This document shows, one piece after another, positions 14,532-23,285 of a stretch of DNA of 64,000 nt (positions within the stretch are counted from its first letter, which is position 1; each line of letters begins with the position of its first letter). Origin of the DNA: Lentzea sp. NEAU-D7 (GTDB lineage: Bacteria > Actinomycetota > Actinomycetes > Mycobacteriales > Pseudonocardiaceae); assembly GCF_026242055.1 (NCBI RefSeq), contig NZ_JAPJDL010000023.1:1-64000 (forward strand). Direction: 5' to 3'. A model generated the notes under the pieces. The model was not told the origin of the DNA. It searched no databases and saw only the letters and a program-made list of their open reading frames with translations. The translations under genes were made by a program, and so were the position numbers.

Positions 14532-17500
14532 GTGGGACGGCCAGAACGTCCGCTCGACCCGAACGAAGGCCCGGTCCAGCGCTTCGCGTGGGAGTTGCGC
14601 CGGCTGCGCGAGAAGGCCGGTTCTCCGAGCTACCGGGAGTTGTCCAGAAGGGCTCATTTCTCGTCCACGGCGTTGTCCGAGGCGGCCGGGGGCACGCAGC
14701 TGCCGACGCTGGCCGTGACGCTGGGGTACGTCGAGGCCTGCGAGGGGGATCCGGAGCACTGGGAACGGCAGTGGCGGGAGGTGGTCGCCGAGATCCTCGC
14801 GCCCGGCGACGAGAGCGCTCCCTATCTCGGTCTCGCGGCGTTCCAGCCCGAGGACGCGTCGCTGTTCCGCGGCCGTGAGGAACTCGTCGAGCACCTGGTG
14901 GGGGAGGTGGGGAAGCGGTCGTTCCTGGGGGTTTTCGGGGCGTCCGGATCGGGGAAGTCGTCGTTGCTGAGGGCCGGTCTGGTGCCCTCGCTGTCGTTGT
15001 CGCCGGTGGTGCTGACGCCGACCGCCCACCCGGTGCGGGAGCTGAGGGCCAGGACCGCGGACCGGCCGGGGCTGGTCGTGGTGGACCAGTTCGAGGAGAC
15101 GTTCACCCTGTGCGCCGACCGGGACGAGCGCGAGGCGTTCGTCTCGGCGTTGTTGGCGTGTGACGCCAAGGTGGTCATCGGTTGCCGGATCGACTTCCTG
15201 GACCGGTGTGCCGCGATCCCCGCGCTGGTCACGGCGCTGCGGGACGCGCAGCTGCTGTCCCACGCTCTGCTGGAGACCTGGCGGAGGCGGGAGAACAACA
15301 GGCTCACCCTGGCCGGGTACCGGGCGAGCGGCGGGGTGTCCGGTGCCATCGCGGCCACCGCCGAGCAGACGTTCACGGAGCTGGGTCGCGCTGACCAGGC
15401 CGCGGCCCGCTCGTTGCTGCTCCGGCTGGTGCAGCCCGGTCAGGGCGCCTACGACCTGCGGCGGCGGGTCGCGCTGGACGAGGTGATGGGGCCGGCGTTG
15501 AACGCCCTGGTCACCGCGCGGCTCGTGGTGGTCGCGGACGGTGGCGTGGAGCTGGCGCACGAGGCGTTGACCAGGGCCTGGCCGCGGCTGCGGACGTGGA
15601 TCGAGGAGGACCGCGAACGCCTTCATCAGCACCAGGACCTCACGACGGCCGCGCACGCCTGGGACGCCGTCGACCGCGATTCCGGTGCCCTGTACCGAGG
15701 TGTGCGGCTGGAGGTCGCGCGGTCGCTGGCCGCGGACTCGCCCGTCGCGTTGTCGCAGCTGGAACGGGAGTTCGTCGCGGCGAGCGAGGTGCACGAGACC
15801 GCCGAACGCGCCGGCGTCCGGCAGCAGGCCCGGCGGTTGCGCACCCTCGTCAAAGCCCTGGCCGTGGCGCTGGTCGCGTGCCTGGTGATCACGGGTGTCG
15901 CGGTCGTCCAGCGCCGTGCCGCCGTCGCCGGGGAGAAGGTCGCGTTGTCCCGGCAGCTCGCGTTGCAGGCCCAGGACCTCAGCGGGTCGTGGCCGGACGC
16001 GGCGGAAGCCCTTGCCGTGCAGGCTTTCCGCACGTCACCGACGATCGAGGCGCGCGGCGCGTTGCTGAGCACCGCCGCCTACAAACCACCGCGGGTGCTG
16101 CTGAAGGACCACCGCGGCGCGGTGCGGGCGGTGGCGTTCAACCAGGACGGCTCGCTGCTGGCGTCCGCCGGGGACGATCGATCCGTGCTGGTCCGCGCGC
16201 CCTCCGGGACCGCTCCGCCGATCGCGCTGACCCAGCACTCGAAACCGGTGCGCGCGCTGGCGTTCCACCCGTCCGCTCCGCGGCTCGCCTCTGGCGGTGA
16301 GGACGAGCAGATCGTGTTGTGGGACCTGAAGACGAACGTCGCCGCGCACGTCCTTCCCCTGCCGCACGGCCGGATCAACAGCATCGCCTACAGCGACGAC
16401 GGCCGGCTGATGGTGTCCGCGTCGCAGGACGGCACGGTCGTCCTGTGGGAAGGCGCCCGGGAGGTGCTGCGGATCCCGCACTCCCTCGGAGAGGTGCACG
16501 ACGTGGCGCTGGGCGGTGACCTCGTCGCGCTGGCCGGGCAGAACGGCGTGCTCGTGCACAACCGGACGACGGGCGCGCAGCAGGTCCACCAGGACCATCG
16601 CGGACCTGTACTCGCCGTGGCGTTGAACAGCGATGGCGGTGCGCTGGCCAGCGGTGGGGCGGACAGCCAGGTCGTGCTGCGGGCCGGAGCAGAGCCGAGT
16701 TTCCTGCGGCGGCACACGGCGGGGATCAGGTCCGTCGGGTTCGGACCGGACGGCCGGATGCTGATGTCGGCGGCCGACGACGGCAGCGTGCGGTGGTGGT
16801 CGGTGCCCGGCGGCGGCTGGCTGACGGGGCTGATCTCGCGCACCGGGGCGTTCTTCGCGGCCGGGCTGAGTCCTGACGGGACGAAGCTGGCGGCGGGCGG
16901 CGACGACAGCGTGAGCGTGTGGCAGGTCGCCCTGCCCGCGTTCACCGGACACGCGGCTCCGCCGTTCGGGGTGACCGCGGCGGCCGACGGGCGGATCGCG
17001 ACCGGGGGCGCGGACAGGTCCATCAGGGTCTGGGACCCGTCCGGGACGCTGATCACCGAGCTCGCCGCGCCCGCGACGGTGAAGTCCGTCGCGTTCCACC
17101 CCGGCGGAACCCTGGTGTCGGCGGGGGAGGACGGCGACGTCACCGCGTGGGACCTGGACTCGCGAAAACCGGTGCGCACCATCGCCGAGCACGACGGTCC
17201 GGTGACCAGCCTGGCGCTGGCGGGGAACGTGGTCGCCTCCGGCGGCGCCGACCGCACGATCAGGCTGGTGGACCCGGCTTCCGCCGCGCCGCCGCGCACC
17301 TTCCCGGTCGCGCACACGGCCGCGGTGGAGGCGTTGGCCCTCAGCCCGGACGGCACGGTGCTGGCGTCCGGGGGCAACGACGGGCGGATCGTGCTCTGGG
17401 ACGTCGAGCACTCCCGTGAGCTCGCGGTTCTCGGTGAGCTCGGGAACGCGTTGCGGGACATCGCGTTCACGCCCGACGGCCGGACGCTGATCACCGGGGA

Positions 17501-17831
17501 CGCCGGCGGCGCGGTGATCTTCTGGGACGTCGCGGCCCGCCGGCAGAGCGCGACCCTGCCCGGTCAGCGCGGCGCGGTGCGGGAACTCGCGCTCAACGCC
17601 ACCGGAACGCGCCTCGCGGTGGCCGGCAGCGACACGGTGATCACGTTGTGGGACACCGGGACCCGCGAGCAGGTGGCCACGCTGACCGGCCACACCGGCC
17701 CGGTCAACTCCGTCGCGTTCGACGGCGACGCCCTGGTGTCCACCGGCGCCGACCCCCGCGTGATCAGGTGGGACCTCGACCCGGACGCCGTGATCGCCCG
17801 CGTCTGCGGCGCCCGCGTTGGCCGCTGTTGA
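14532..17831 (+). CDS. HTH-nSTAND1-WD40 signalling protein
   Basis: A 1,099-residue multidomain protein. Residues about 1-85 form an XRE-like helix-turn-helix (GRPERPLDPNEGPVQRFAWE, ending TLAVTLGYVEACEGD). Residues about 95-440 form an nSTAND1 ATPase (YLGLAAFQPEDASLFRGREE, Walker A FGASGSGKSSLLRAG, Walker B LVVVDQFEETF). One membrane helix follows (ALAVALVACLVITGVAVVQ, near residue 450), and from about residue 520 some 12-14 WD40 repeats (for example DHRGAVRAVAFNQDGSLLAS). The GTG at 14532 follows AGGAGG at five bases. Such proteins are thought to be STAND switches; the membrane helix puts HTH and ATPase on one side of the propeller. The ligand is unknown. Confidence 0.87.
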   Translation: MGRPERPLDPNEGPVQRFAWELRRLREKAGSPSYRELSRRAHFSSTALSEAAGGTQLPTLAVTLGYVEACEGDPEHWERQWREVVAEILAPGDESAPYLGLAAFQPEDASLFRGREELVEHLVGEVGKRSFLGVFGASGSGKSSLLRAGLVPSLSLSPVVLTPTAHPVRELRARTADRPGLVVVDQFEETFTLCADRDEREAFVSALLACDAKVVIGCRIDFLDRCAAIPALVTALRDAQLLSHALLETWRRRENNRLTLAGYRASGGVSGAIAATAEQTFTELGRADQAAARSLLLRLVQPGQGAYDLRRRVALDEVMGPALNALVTARLVVVADGGVELAHEALTRAWPRLRTWIEEDRERLHQHQDLTTAAHAWDAVDRDSGALYRGVRLEVARSLAADSPVALSQLEREFVAASEVHETAERAGVRQQARRLRTLVKALAVALVACLVITGVAVVQRRAAVAGEKVALSRQLALQAQDLSGSWPDAAEALAVQAFRTSPTIEARGALLSTAAYKPPRVLLKDHRGAVRAVAFNQDGSLLASAGDDRSVLVRAPSGTAPPIALTQHSKPVRALAFHPSAPRLASGGEDEQIVLWDLKTNVAAHVLPLPHGRINSIAYSDDGRLMVSASQDGTVVLWEGAREVLRIPHSLGEVHDVALGGDLVALAGQNGVLVHNRTTGAQQVHQDHRGPVLAVALNSDGGALASGGADSQVVLRAGAEPSFLRRHTAGIRSVGFGPDGRMLMSAADDGSVRWWSVPGGGWLTGLISRTGAFFAAGLSPDGTKLAAGGDDSVSVWQVALPAFTGHAAPPFGVTAAADGRIATGGADRSIRVWDPSGTLITELAAPATVKSVAFHPGGTLVSAGEDGDVTAWDLDSRKPVRTIAEHDGPVTSLALAGNVVASGGADRTIRLVDPASAAPPRTFPVAHTAAVEALALSPDGTVLASGGNDGRIVLWDVEHSRELAVLGELGNALRDIAFTPDGRTLITGDAGGAVIFWDVAARRQSATLPGQRGAVRELALNATGTRLAVAGSDTVITLWDTGTREQVATLTGHTGPVNSVAFDGDALVSTGADPRVIRWDLDPDAVIARVCGARVGRC

Positions 17832-17919
17832 TTGGCCAGGCCGCTGACCTGCTGCTGGACAACCCCGCGAGCCCCTACGAATGGCGGTGCACAAACCCGT
17901 TCTAGGGAAGGAAAAACGG

Positions 17920-18366
17920 ATGAAGCGCACCTTCGCGGCACTCGCGGTCCTGGCCAGCACGATGGGTCTGGTGCTGGTCGGCGGTCAGGCCAACGCGGCT
18001 CCGGAGTCGGCGAGATTCGAGCTCGGCATCCAGTCGGCGGACGCCGGGATCAACGTCTACCGGGGATCGGACCTGGCGGGGTACGGCGACTTCAACGCCG
18101 ACCCGGACGGCAGCGTCCCCGGCGACGCGATCCGGGCCTGCGACACGCTGGCGGACGGCTGGGGCGTCGAGACCCAGCTGGACGTCAACCCCGGCGCCAC
18201 CTGGGACACCGACCGCGTCGTCAACACCCGCGGCCACGCCTCGCCCTACTGCAGCGGCTGGGCGAGCGGCAACATCGGCGAGAACACCCCGGTGGCCATC
18301 CGGGTCTGCCTGGTGAAGTCCGGCGAGACGCCGATCTGTTCCGGCAGGGCGTTCGGCGAGTCCTGA
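17920..18366 (+). CDS. Small secreted protein
   Basis: A 148-residue exported protein: signal peptide MKRTFAALAVLASTMGLVLV with probable cleavage after QANAA. The mature part has four cysteines (RACDTL, YCSGW, RVCLV, ICSGR), likely two disulfides, and no motif I know. AAGGAAAAACGG precedes the ATG. It follows the WD40 gene by 88 bases on the same strand and ends at a strong terminator, so it may share that transcript. Confidence 0.75.
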   Translation: MKRTFAALAVLASTMGLVLVGGQANAAPESARFELGIQSADAGINVYRGSDLAGYGDFNADPDGSVPGDAIRACDTLADGWGVETQLDVNPGATWDTDRVVNTRGHASPYCSGWASGNIGENTPVAIRVCLVKSGETPICSGRAFGES

Positions 18367-18373
18367 CGCGAAC

Positions 18374-18412
18374 CCCTCGTGGGTGTCCCCTCTCCGGGGA
18401 CACCCACGAGGG
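18374..18412 (+). terminator. Strong hairpin terminator
   Basis: A perfect 17-base stem (CCCTCGTGGGTGTCCCC and its complement) with a five-base loop, eight bases after the small secreted gene. No U-tract. Confidence 0.85.
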
Positions 18413-18420
18413 TGGTCAGC

Positions 18421-18778
18421 CGTCGGCTCGGCCGGTGTCCCGGTGACGACCTCGCCGGAGTTGAGGTCTAGGCACCAGACGTGGTCAGCACTGCTCGAGC
18501 CGCGCCGAGAACGTTCCGGCCCGCACTCGTCGGTGATGGAGTCGGCGGCCGCGGCGAAGCACCCGTAGATCAGGACTCAGGTGGCCCCGGGCGTGGACCA
18601 TCCGGTCCACGTCTGTCCGCACGGACTGGACATCGCCGGCTTCCACGTCCCGGTGCAGCCGCGGCGGGCGGAATCAGTGGTCGGCGACGTTCAGCACGTT
18701 CCACCCGGACGCATTCCCGGACGGCGGTCGAGCCCGCTCACGCGTCACGCCGCGCTGGCCGTGCCGTCACGGCCGGGG
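18421..18778 (-). other. Gene-poor stretch with protein-like remnants
   Basis: No intact gene is seen between the terminator and the NACHT-WD40 stop. The minus strand carries broken, protein-like pieces in different frames: one ending GNASGWNVLNVADH at a stop at 18674-18676, one ending WTGWSTPGAT, and one reading DSITDECGPERS then VWCLDLNSGEVVTGTPAEP running into the terminator. These look like debris of one or more secreted or propeller-type genes; none has a plausible start. Confidence 0.35.
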
Positions 18779-21700
18779 CTACTCCGGCCGTGGCGGCACG
18801 TCCCAGAGCAGCACCCTGCCCAGGGTTCCGGCGGTGGCGAGGGCGCTGCCGTCAGGACTGAAGGCGAGGTCGAGCACCGGGATGTCGCCGGTGTCCACCG
18901 TCGTGATGAGTTGCCCGGTTCTGGAGGACCAGAAGGTGATGCCGCCCTCTGCCCCGGCCACCGCCAGGACTTCGCTGTCAGGGCTGAAAGCCGTTCGAGC
19001 ACCGGCCAGTGAGTGGCGGGTACCGTCCTTGTGCAACAGGTGGACCACGTCGACGGAGTCGACCACCGCGACGTGCTCTCCGTTGCCGGCGACAGCAAGC
19101 CCGGAGAGTCCTGTTTCAGGACTCGTCGTCGTCCAATGCCACGACCCGTCCCAACCCGACACCAGGATGGACCGGTCCTCTCCCGCGAGAGCGAGAACCT
19201 GGCTGTCGGAGCTGAACGCCCCTTCGATCACCGGCGCATCACTGTCTGCGATGTACTTGCCTTTCAGCGTCACCGTGTCCACGTAGAAGAGACGTCCGCC
19301 GGGTTCGACCAGCACCAGGGTTGCACCGTTCGGGCTCAGAGCGACGGGGCTCACCCGGTCCGGGATCTTTGCGGCGCGGTCCCAGCTCCGCTTCGAGGTG
19401 CACCGGCGTTTCGTCAGGTAGGAGGCTTCGTAGAGGGTGCACGTCGTGCCGTCGTGGTCGATCCCGGTGACGGTCCCAGATCCGCCGGAATCGGTCAGCG
19501 CACTTGATTCCCCTGAGTTCAAGTCCAGCACCACGACGCTCCACCTGGTGCGGAAGACCACCTTCCTCCCATCACCGCTGAACGAGATCGCGGCGACGTC
19601 AGAAGGCTCGCTGCTGTAGATCCGGCGGAGCGGGCTCTGTGCCTCCACCAGAGCGGCCGAGACGAACAGCAGGCCGATCATCGTGACGGCGACGATCGCT
19701 GGATGCTTGCGTTTGAGGCGCGTGCTGTTCGGAGCAGTCACAGGGCTACCTCGCCACCGGTCGGCCAGGTAGCCGCGGAGCAGATCGTGGCGAAGTTGGT
19801 AGGAAGGCCCAGCGCTGCGGAGGACGCCCTTCCCGTGGGCCTCGCCCAGGAACCGCATGAGGCGCCACGGCAGGTGCCCGCGCAAGGCGAGCCAGATGCG
19901 TGCGACCGTGTAGACCGACCAGGCCGTTCCCGTCCCGAACAAGACGACGATGCTGATCACCGGGATCGCGATGGAAGCGACCGCTGCTGCCTCAACGACG
20001 CCAACGTGCGAGTCCGAGGAGAAAGCCACCGCCGCGGCAGTGGCCAAGCCGCCGCAGACGCCAGTCACCACGGTGGTCAGCAATGTCGCAGTGCGATCGG
20101 TGCGCAGCACCGAGAGCGGGGAAGGCGCGGTGCTCCACGGTGCCGGCGCGGCGAGCCAACGCCCGATCGCCAGTGGTACGCCGACCGCCGCCGCCGTGAC
20201 CAGCCACAGCATGATGCTGTCGTCCACCCGCCAGGTGGCGGCCATGATGAGCCAGGGCGAGCCGATGATGAGACCAGCGAACACCCCGATCGGCAGGTGC
20301 AGGAACAGCCCGCGAACGCTGGAGGAACTCCTGTGCGGGGTGCCGTCACGTCCCGCGACAACGCCGTTGGTCAGGGTGGCCACCCCGAGGATCGTCACCG
20401 AGATGAGCACGCCGGACAGGAAGTCCCTGGCGGAGGACGGGGTACGAGCCGATTCGCGGACGCCGATGACGAACTCGGTGGTCGCGGGCGCCGCGACCAC
20501 GTAGGCGCTCAGGAGCGCGATCGCCGCCGCACCGCACACGATCGACACGATGACCGCGAGATCTCGTCCCACTCCGGCGGCGGCGATCACTGCGACATGA
20601 CGCCGCTCGCGCGAGGGCGAGGTGTGGGCCGCGCGGGCGACGTTCAAACCGGCCACCAGGCCGACCGGCAGCCCCAGCACCGCTCCACCGAAGGCGTACT
20701 CGATCAGGTCGTCGCCCGATTCGTCCAGCAGTCCCCACGACGTCACGCTGAGCGCCGCCCCGGACAGGGTGATGATCGCGGTGATCAGGAGCGTGAGCAC
20801 GAACGGCGGGACCGCGCGGGCGATCCGCCACCACTCCAGTTCCGTGTCGCCCACGCGGTCGCGCAGGTGGGCGGCGAGGAACGACAGCCAATGCCGCGCG
20901 CGGTCGCGGTCACGGTCGCGTGGGTAGGCCGCGACCAGGAACTGTTCCAGCAGGTGGTGCTCGATCTGTTCCTTGCTGCCCAGCCGGGTCAGCTCGCCCG
21001 GGTCCTCCCGCGGCCGCTTGTAGACGCGCCGGGCCAGGCTGATCATCAGCGGGGTGGACAGGGCGGCGGCCACCGGTCCGCTGGGGTCGTCGGTGAGCGT
21101 GCGCGTCACGGCCTGCCAGCGGCCGGGCCCGGCTTCTCGCACCTCGGCCTGGGTCAGGTAGACCTCGGCGTCCTCCGGGCGGATTCGTTCGATGTCGACG
21201 ACGGCGGCGCGCGTCAGCACACCGCTCTCCGCCACAGCCTCCTCGAACTCCTGGCCGCGGCAGGTGATCACCATCCGCAGGTCTGACCCGGCCACGCGGT
21301 CCAGGTCCGTCAGGGCCTTGCCCAGCGAGTCCTCCGACATCTCGTCGAGGCCGTCCAGCACGGGCAGCAGACGGCTCAACGGCACACCGTCCACGAGTGA
21401 CCCGTAATCGGCGGCCAGGCGGCGGGCGATCCAGTGCTCGACGTGCTCACCCGTGCCGGTCGACGGGTCGTGTGGCTGCCAGCCTGCCACCGGGAACAAC
21501 ACCGGCACGCGGTCGTGGGCCGCGGCCGCGATGGTGAAAAGCACGGCCAGTGTCGTTTTCCCCGCACCCGGCTCTCCCAGCACCACCAGTTGGTGGTGCG
21601 GTCCGCGCAGGAACTCGGCCGCCAACTGGTGCGCTACTGGACTGTCGTCGCCGGTGTCCTGCACCAGGGCTCCGACCAACGGGGCCGACTCCGGCAGCGA

Positions 21701-22099
21701 GCCGACCTGGGCGCGGCGTTCCGTCGGCCGCCATCTCAGCCGCAACGGCCGAGGCCCAGCCAGGCCACGCGTGGTCACCTCGTCCTTCCACTGGTCCGTC
21801 ACCACTTCCCGCAGTTCGGTCAGGCGGTTCTCGAGCGACGGCGGCGTGCGCGCCGCTCGGAACGCCCAGGCCGCGCCACCCGCCGCGACCAGCAGGCCCG
21901 CCAGTCCTGCACCCACGAGCCAGCCACCGGACCCGCCGCCCGCAACGGCCCACACGACCGCGACCGCCGACGCGACCGCGACGGTCACGGCCAAGGACAC
22001 GCCGGAAGCGGACTGTCCCGTCGTGATGACGAGATCTCCTTCCACCACCCCGGTCTGCACCGCGGTGCCGTTCACCGTCCCTTTGATCGCGTTCTTCAC
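18779..22099 (-). CDS. Membrane NACHT-WD40 protein with RHIM-like N-terminal motif
   Basis: A 1,106-residue protein. Residues 1-25 (KNAIKGTVNGTAVQTGVVEG) resemble the RHIM/PP-like amyloid signalling motif found at the ends of bacterial NLR-type proteins. Two helices follow (VSLAVTVAVASAVAVVWAVA; LVGAGLAGLLVAAGGAAWAF). Then a NACHT ATPase: Walker A VLGEPGAGKTTLAVLF near residue 180 and Walker B LLPVLDGLDEMSED near 245. Residues about 400-720 hold several more membrane helices, and one lies near 780. The last 300 residues form about six degenerate WD40 repeats ending LDLAFSPDGSALATAGTLGR. The GTG at 22099 is the start that places the motif at the extreme N-terminus. Probably a conflict or stress switch; no effector with the same motif is adjacent. 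Confidence 0.83.
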   Translation of the reverse strand: MKNAIKGTVNGTAVQTGVVEGDLVITTGQSASGVSLAVTVAVASAVAVVWAVAGGGSGGWLVGAGLAGLLVAAGGAAWAFRAARTPPSLENRLTELREVVTDQWKDEVTTRGLAGPRPLRLRWRPTERRAQVGSLPESAPLVGALVQDTGDDSPVAHQLAAEFLRGPHHQLVVLGEPGAGKTTLAVLFTIAAAAHDRVPVLFPVAGWQPHDPSTGTGEHVEHWIARRLAADYGSLVDGVPLSRLLPVLDGLDEMSEDSLGKALTDLDRVAGSDLRMVITCRGQEFEEAVAESGVLTRAAVVDIERIRPEDAEVYLTQAEVREAGPGRWQAVTRTLTDDPSGPVAAALSTPLMISLARRVYKRPREDPGELTRLGSKEQIEHHLLEQFLVAAYPRDRDRDRARHWLSFLAAHLRDRVGDTELEWWRIARAVPPFVLTLLITAIITLSGAALSVTSWGLLDESGDDLIEYAFGGAVLGLPVGLVAGLNVARAAHTSPSRERRHVAVIAAAGVGRDLAVIVSIVCGAAAIALLSAYVVAAPATTEFVIGVRESARTPSSARDFLSGVLISVTILGVATLTNGVVAGRDGTPHRSSSSVRGLFLHLPIGVFAGLIIGSPWLIMAATWRVDDSIMLWLVTAAAVGVPLAIGRWLAAPAPWSTAPSPLSVLRTDRTATLLTTVVTGVCGGLATAAAVAFSSDSHVGVVEAAAVASIAIPVISIVVLFGTGTAWSVYTVARIWLALRGHLPWRLMRFLGEAHGKGVLRSAGPSYQLRHDLLRGYLADRWRGSPVTAPNSTRLKRKHPAIVAVTMIGLLFVSAALVEAQSPLRRIYSSEPSDVAAISFSGDGRKVVFRTRWSVVVLDLNSGESSALTDSGGSGTVTGIDHDGTTCTLYEASYLTKRRCTSKRSWDRAAKIPDRVSPVALSPNGATLVLVEPGGRLFYVDTVTLKGKYIADSDAPVIEGAFSSDSQVLALAGEDRSILVSGWDGSWHWTTTSPETGLSGLAVAGNGEHVAVVDSVDVVHLLHKDGTRHSLAGARTAFSPDSEVLAVAGAEGGITFWSSRTGQLITTVDTGDIPVLDLAFSPDGSALATAGTLGRVLLWDVPPRPE

Positions 22100-22162
22100 C
22101 TGATGACATCTCTCACCGGATCCGTCACCCGGTCGATCACGCCGCATGAGAAGCAGATCGCC

Positions 22163-22174
22163 TTTGGCGCCAAA
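22163..22174. promoter_or_regulatory. Perfect 12-base palindrome upstream of the NACHT gene
   Basis: TTTGGCGCCAAA lies 64 bases upstream of the NACHT-WD40 start in a relatively AT-rich gap. It may be a repressor site; nothing identifies the protein. Confidence 0.35.
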
Positions 22175-22288
22175 CGCGTTTCACAGATCGGCGTTCACGC
22201 CACCTGCGGTGGAATGTCCAATGAGTGATCGCGGATTTCGGGCTCGCAGGCGAACTGCGCGAGTGTCATGCCGTAGACGACGGTCGCG

Positions 22289-23206
22289 TTACCTGCTCTC
22301 CGCGGTGGCGCCGAGCGCCTCGGCGTGAGTGATCACCGGACGGTATCCGAGCTCCGCCACCGCTTTGCGGGTGTCGAGGGTGCACTGCTGCGAGAGCAAC
22401 CAGAGCAGCGGCGGAGGCACCACCTCCAGCGCTGTGGCGAGGTCCATGTCCGGCACCGACGGGTCCACGCCGTGGAGCCGGAACTGCGCTTCGAGGAACG
22501 ACCTGAGCTCCACCGGCTCGCGGTCGGTGACGAAGTAGGCCTCGCCGGGCCGGCCGTGCAGCCAGCCGAGGACCAGGCCTTCCGCGGCGTTGTCGACGTG
22601 CGTCACGTCGGTGAGCACCCTGCTGCCCTCGATCCAGGCCAGTGCGCCGCCGCGCGCGGCCTGGACGAAGGCGTCGACCAGGCTGCTCTCCGGGCCCCAC
22701 ACGAACCGCGGGCGGATGATCACGGTGGTGAGCCGGTCGTCCGACGCCTCCGCGACGAGCTGTTCGGCCTGCGCCTTGGCCGCGGAGTAGGGCGCGGGCG
22801 AGTCGGGCCGCAGGGGAGCGGTCTCGTCCGCGTCCACCAGGGGTTCGCCGGCCAGCAGCGCGGCTTCCGTTCCACAGTGGACGAATCGGCTCGCGCCGGC
22901 CCGGCGCGCGCCTTCGAGGGCGGCCGCGGTTCCTCCGACCGTGATGAGCTGGTGTCGTTCCGGGCTCGCCGCGAGGTCGGTCTCGGCGGCGAGGTGGAAG
23001 ACCACGTCGTAGGTGTCGCCGGGACGGGCCCACGTGCCGGGGTCGAGGAGGTCGCCCCGGACGGCGGTGGCGCCTGCGCGCTCGACGGCGAGAGCCGCGG
23101 AGTCGCTGCGTGCGAGGGCGGACACCGCGTGTCCGTCCTCGACCAGGCGCCGGATGAGCGCGCGTCCGATGAAACCGGAACCACCGGTGATGAATGCTGA
23201 GGTCAT
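22289..23206 (-). CDS. NAD(P)-dependent epimerase/dehydratase (extended SDR)
   Basis: A 305-residue extended short-chain dehydrogenase. The Rossmann motif ITGGSGFIGRALIRRL is at residues 6-21 and the catalytic Y-x3-K in PYSAAKAQAEQ near residue 150; FHLAAETDL and WGPESSLVDAF are further SDR landmarks. It resembles sterol/flavonoid-type reductases rather than sugar-nucleotide epimerases (DVTHVDNAAEGLVLG). The start at 23206 is the only one giving a complete dinucleotide fold. It is divergent from a LysR gene, which probably controls it. The substrate is unknown. Confidence 0.87.
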   Translation of the reverse strand: MTSAFITGGSGFIGRALIRRLVEDGHAVSALARSDSAALAVERAGATAVRGDLLDPGTWARPGDTYDVVFHLAAETDLAASPERHQLITVGGTAAALEGARRAGASRFVHCGTEAALLAGEPLVDADETAPLRPDSPAPYSAAKAQAEQLVAEASDDRLTTVIIRPRFVWGPESSLVDAFVQAARGGALAWIEGSRVLTDVTHVDNAAEGLVLGWLHGRPGEAYFVTDREPVELRSFLEAQFRLHGVDPSVPDMDLATALEVVPPPLLWLLSQQCTLDTRKAVAELGYRPVITHAEALGATAESR

Positions 23207-23258
23207 GTCAGGTGCAACCCGCTCGGCGCCGCCGCACTTCCCGTCGCAGGATCGATAT

Positions 23259-23280
23259 GAACTTGGTCGGTGATAAGTTC
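23259..23280. promoter_or_regulatory. Putative LysR binding site
   Basis: GAACTT, ten bases, AAGTTC in the 79-base gap between the epimerase and LysR genes, six bases from the LysR start. It suits an autoregulated LysR-type operator. Confidence 0.5.
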
Positions 23281-23285
23281 TGTTT

